Assembly: GCA_004557405.1 (NCBI GenBank)
Contig: SFDZ01000003.1
Coordinates: 1 to 64,000 of the forward strand
DNA from: Bacteroidales bacterium
GTDB taxonomy: Bacteria; Bacteroidota; Bacteroidia; Bacteroidales; Paludibacteraceae
DNA length: 64,000 nucleotides
Direction of reading: 5' to 3'
Each line of letters begins with the position of its first letter. The stretch's first letter is position 1. Below are positions 63,124-64,000 of the stretch, one piece after another. The notes under the pieces are model-generated. The model was not told the DNA's origin, did not search any database, and was given only the letters and a program-made list of their open reading frames with translations. The position numbers and the translations under genes were made by a program.

Positions 63124-63503
63124 CAGGCGCCTATCAGTGCGGCGTAGGCTGCGGCGTCGAGCAGATTGTCGAGTTCGGCAGCGTCGGCCACCGCCACTTT
63201 TATCATCCAGCCTTCGCCGTAGGGGTCGCTGTTGACGAGTTCGGGTTGTGCTTCGAGCGCAGGGTTCACCTCGAGCACTTCGCCCGACACGGGCATAAAG
63301 AGGTCGGAGACGGTTTTGACGGCTTCGACCGATCCAAATGTGTTGCCCGCGGCGATGTTTTCGCCTTCGGTTTCGATTTCGACAAAGACGATTTCGCCCA
63401 ATTCGCTTTGTGCATAGTCGGTAATGCCTACGTATGCCACATCGCCTTCGACACGAATCCACTCGTGTTCGTTGGTGTACTTCAGATTTTCGGGAATATT
63501 CAT
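63123..63503 (-). CDS. gcvH: Glycine cleavage system H protein
   Basis: The lipoyl carrier of the glycine cleavage system. The 126-residue protein has the lipoylation site Lys63 in GSVEAVKTVSDL and the usual YTNEHEWIR start. The partner P-protein gene is 26 kb away at 34703. Its minus-strand promoter (TACATTTG at 63526-63533, CTTG at 63554-63557) overlaps the divergent sppA promoter. Confidence 0.97.
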   Translation of the reverse strand: MNIPENLKYTNEHEWIRVEGDVAYVGITDYAQSELGEIVFVEIETEGENIAAGNTFGSVEAVKTVSDLFMPVSGEVLEVNPALEAQPELVNSDPYGEGWMIKVAVADAAELDNLLDAAAYAALIGA

Positions 63504-63525
63504 AGTGTCATTTTGTTTTAGTGTG

Positions 63526-63557
63526 CAAATGTACGATTTTTTTATTACCTTTGCAAG
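63526..63557 (-). promoter_or_regulatory. Promoter of gcvH-folK
   Basis: CTTG (63554-63557), a 20-base spacer and TACATTTG (63526-63533) on the minus strand. It interleaves with the sppA -7 box on the other strand. Confidence 0.6.
63546..63553 (+). promoter_or_regulatory. Promoter -7 box for sppA
   Basis: TACCTTTG fits the -7 consensus, with an imperfect TGTG -33 element (63522-63525) at 20 bases spacing. Confidence 0.6.
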
Positions 63558-63581
63558 CAGAAACCAATAAAATAAGACATT

Positions 63582-64000
63582 ATGAAAGAATTTTTGAAAA
63601 TGACGTTGGCCACCGTGGTTGGCTTATTGTTGTTTGGGGCGATTTCGAGCGTTTTGCTGCTTGGTTCGCTGGGTGCGCTGATGGCTTTGGGTTCGGCGCC
63701 CACCACATTGAAACCCAATTCGGTACTCGAGTTGGAGTTGAATGGTATGCTTGTAGAGCGCGACCAAAACGATGTTACAGCCATGCTGTCTGCCATCGAC
63801 GATTCGCAGTTGCAACGCGGGCTCGATGCGTTGTTGAGCGCCATCGACCGCGCCACCACCAACGACAATATCAAAGGCATCTATCTGAATGTAGGCGCCT
63901 TGGTGGCTTCGCCGGCATCGATAAGCGAGATACGCCACGCGCTGCAAATGTTCAAAGAGAGCGGCAAATTCATAGTGGCCTACGCCGACAATTTCGGCAA
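63582..64000 (+). CDS. sppA: Signal peptide peptidase SppA (5' part, cut by the window end)
   Basis: The visible 139 residues start MKEFLKMTLATVVGLLLFGA with a transmembrane anchor, then LKPNSVLELELNGMLVER and the KGIYLNVG...SEIRHALQMFKESGKFIVAYAD region typical of SppA (protease IV), a membrane serine protease that clears signal peptides. The catalytic Lys/Ser region lies beyond the window. Confidence 0.9.
   Translation, partial: MKEFLKMTLATVVGLLLFGAISSVLLLGSLGALMALGSAPTTLKPNSVLELELNGMLVERDQNDVTAMLSAIDDSQLQRGLDALLSAIDRATTNDNIKGIYLNVGALVASPASISEIRHALQMFKESGKFIVAYADNFG

Noticed and set aside
62638..63462. 274-residue version of FolK with a long basic N-terminus
   Set aside because: The extra part is gcvH read in another frame; the true start is at 63123.
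1..64000. CRISPR array
   Set aside because: No regularly spaced direct repeats were noticed on reading the window.

Overview
The window comes from a member of the Bacteroidales (phylum Bacteroidota). The evidence is internal. Several promoters have the Bacteroidota form TTTG-N19/20-TAnnTTTG (for example before cysS, before the tRNA-Glu, and between adk and its divergent neighbour). Shine-Dalgarno sequences are mostly weak. Several secreted proteins end in type A type IX secretion (T9SS) sorting tails. There are also a GldG-like protein, a viroplasmin-RNase HI and a DUF3078 protein. No rRNA operon, prophage, insertion sequence or CRISPR array was seen. No species is claimed.

Layout. 1-4.1 kb: repeat-rich intergenic DNA, a WYL regulator, a MenA-type prenyltransferase, and a lipoprotein/outer-membrane pair. 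4.2-11.9 kb: cysS, a frameshifted TlpA-like thioredoxin lipoprotein, a secreted endonuclease I, a lipoprotein, mazG, a SufT-like protein and lpxH. 11.9-12.5 kb: a gene-free stretch with a perfect promoter, a strongly self-complementary candidate ncRNA and a terminator. 12.4-14.3 kb: a T9SS surface protein whose 5' end carries two compensating frameshifts, one in an A8 tract. 14.4-21.9 kb: RNase HI, a small membrane-protein operon, leuS, a YitT protein, an SPFH protein, and an ECF sigma factor with a membrane partner. 21.9-29.4 kb (minus strand): adk, obgE, murF, a Rieske-like lipoprotein, an aminotransferase, hflX and a DUF3078 protein. 29.5-37.5 kb: an HD phosphohydrolase, GldG-like protein, tRNA-Glu, rpsT, radC and gcvP.

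37.6-44.1 kb holds the most interesting metabolic locus. It encodes a steroid 5-alpha-reductase homologue, an Old Yellow Enzyme-type reductase, and two paralogous short-chain dehydrogenases around an MscS channel. Together these look like a steroid or bile-acid A-ring reduction cluster. It is interrupted by a compositionally foreign DUF262/HNH gene. 44.1-45.6 kb holds a cobalamin riboswitch driving one secreted DUF4465 protein with a T9SS tail, a likely surface vitamin B12-binding protein.

45.6-64 kb (mostly minus strand): prmC, dnaN, an operon of a coiled-coil protein, PAP2 phosphatase and acyl-ACP thioesterase, then a tandem operon of three secreted endonuclease I paralogues with their own promoter. 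Further on are an Ig-like lipoprotein, a rhodanese, asd, a lamin-tail surface protein, an OB-fold T9SS protein, folK-gcvH, and the 5' end of sppA. Themes of the window are housekeeping genes mixed with secreted nucleases, B12 capture and probable host-sterol chemistry, which would suit a host-associated, probably gut, lifestyle (inference).
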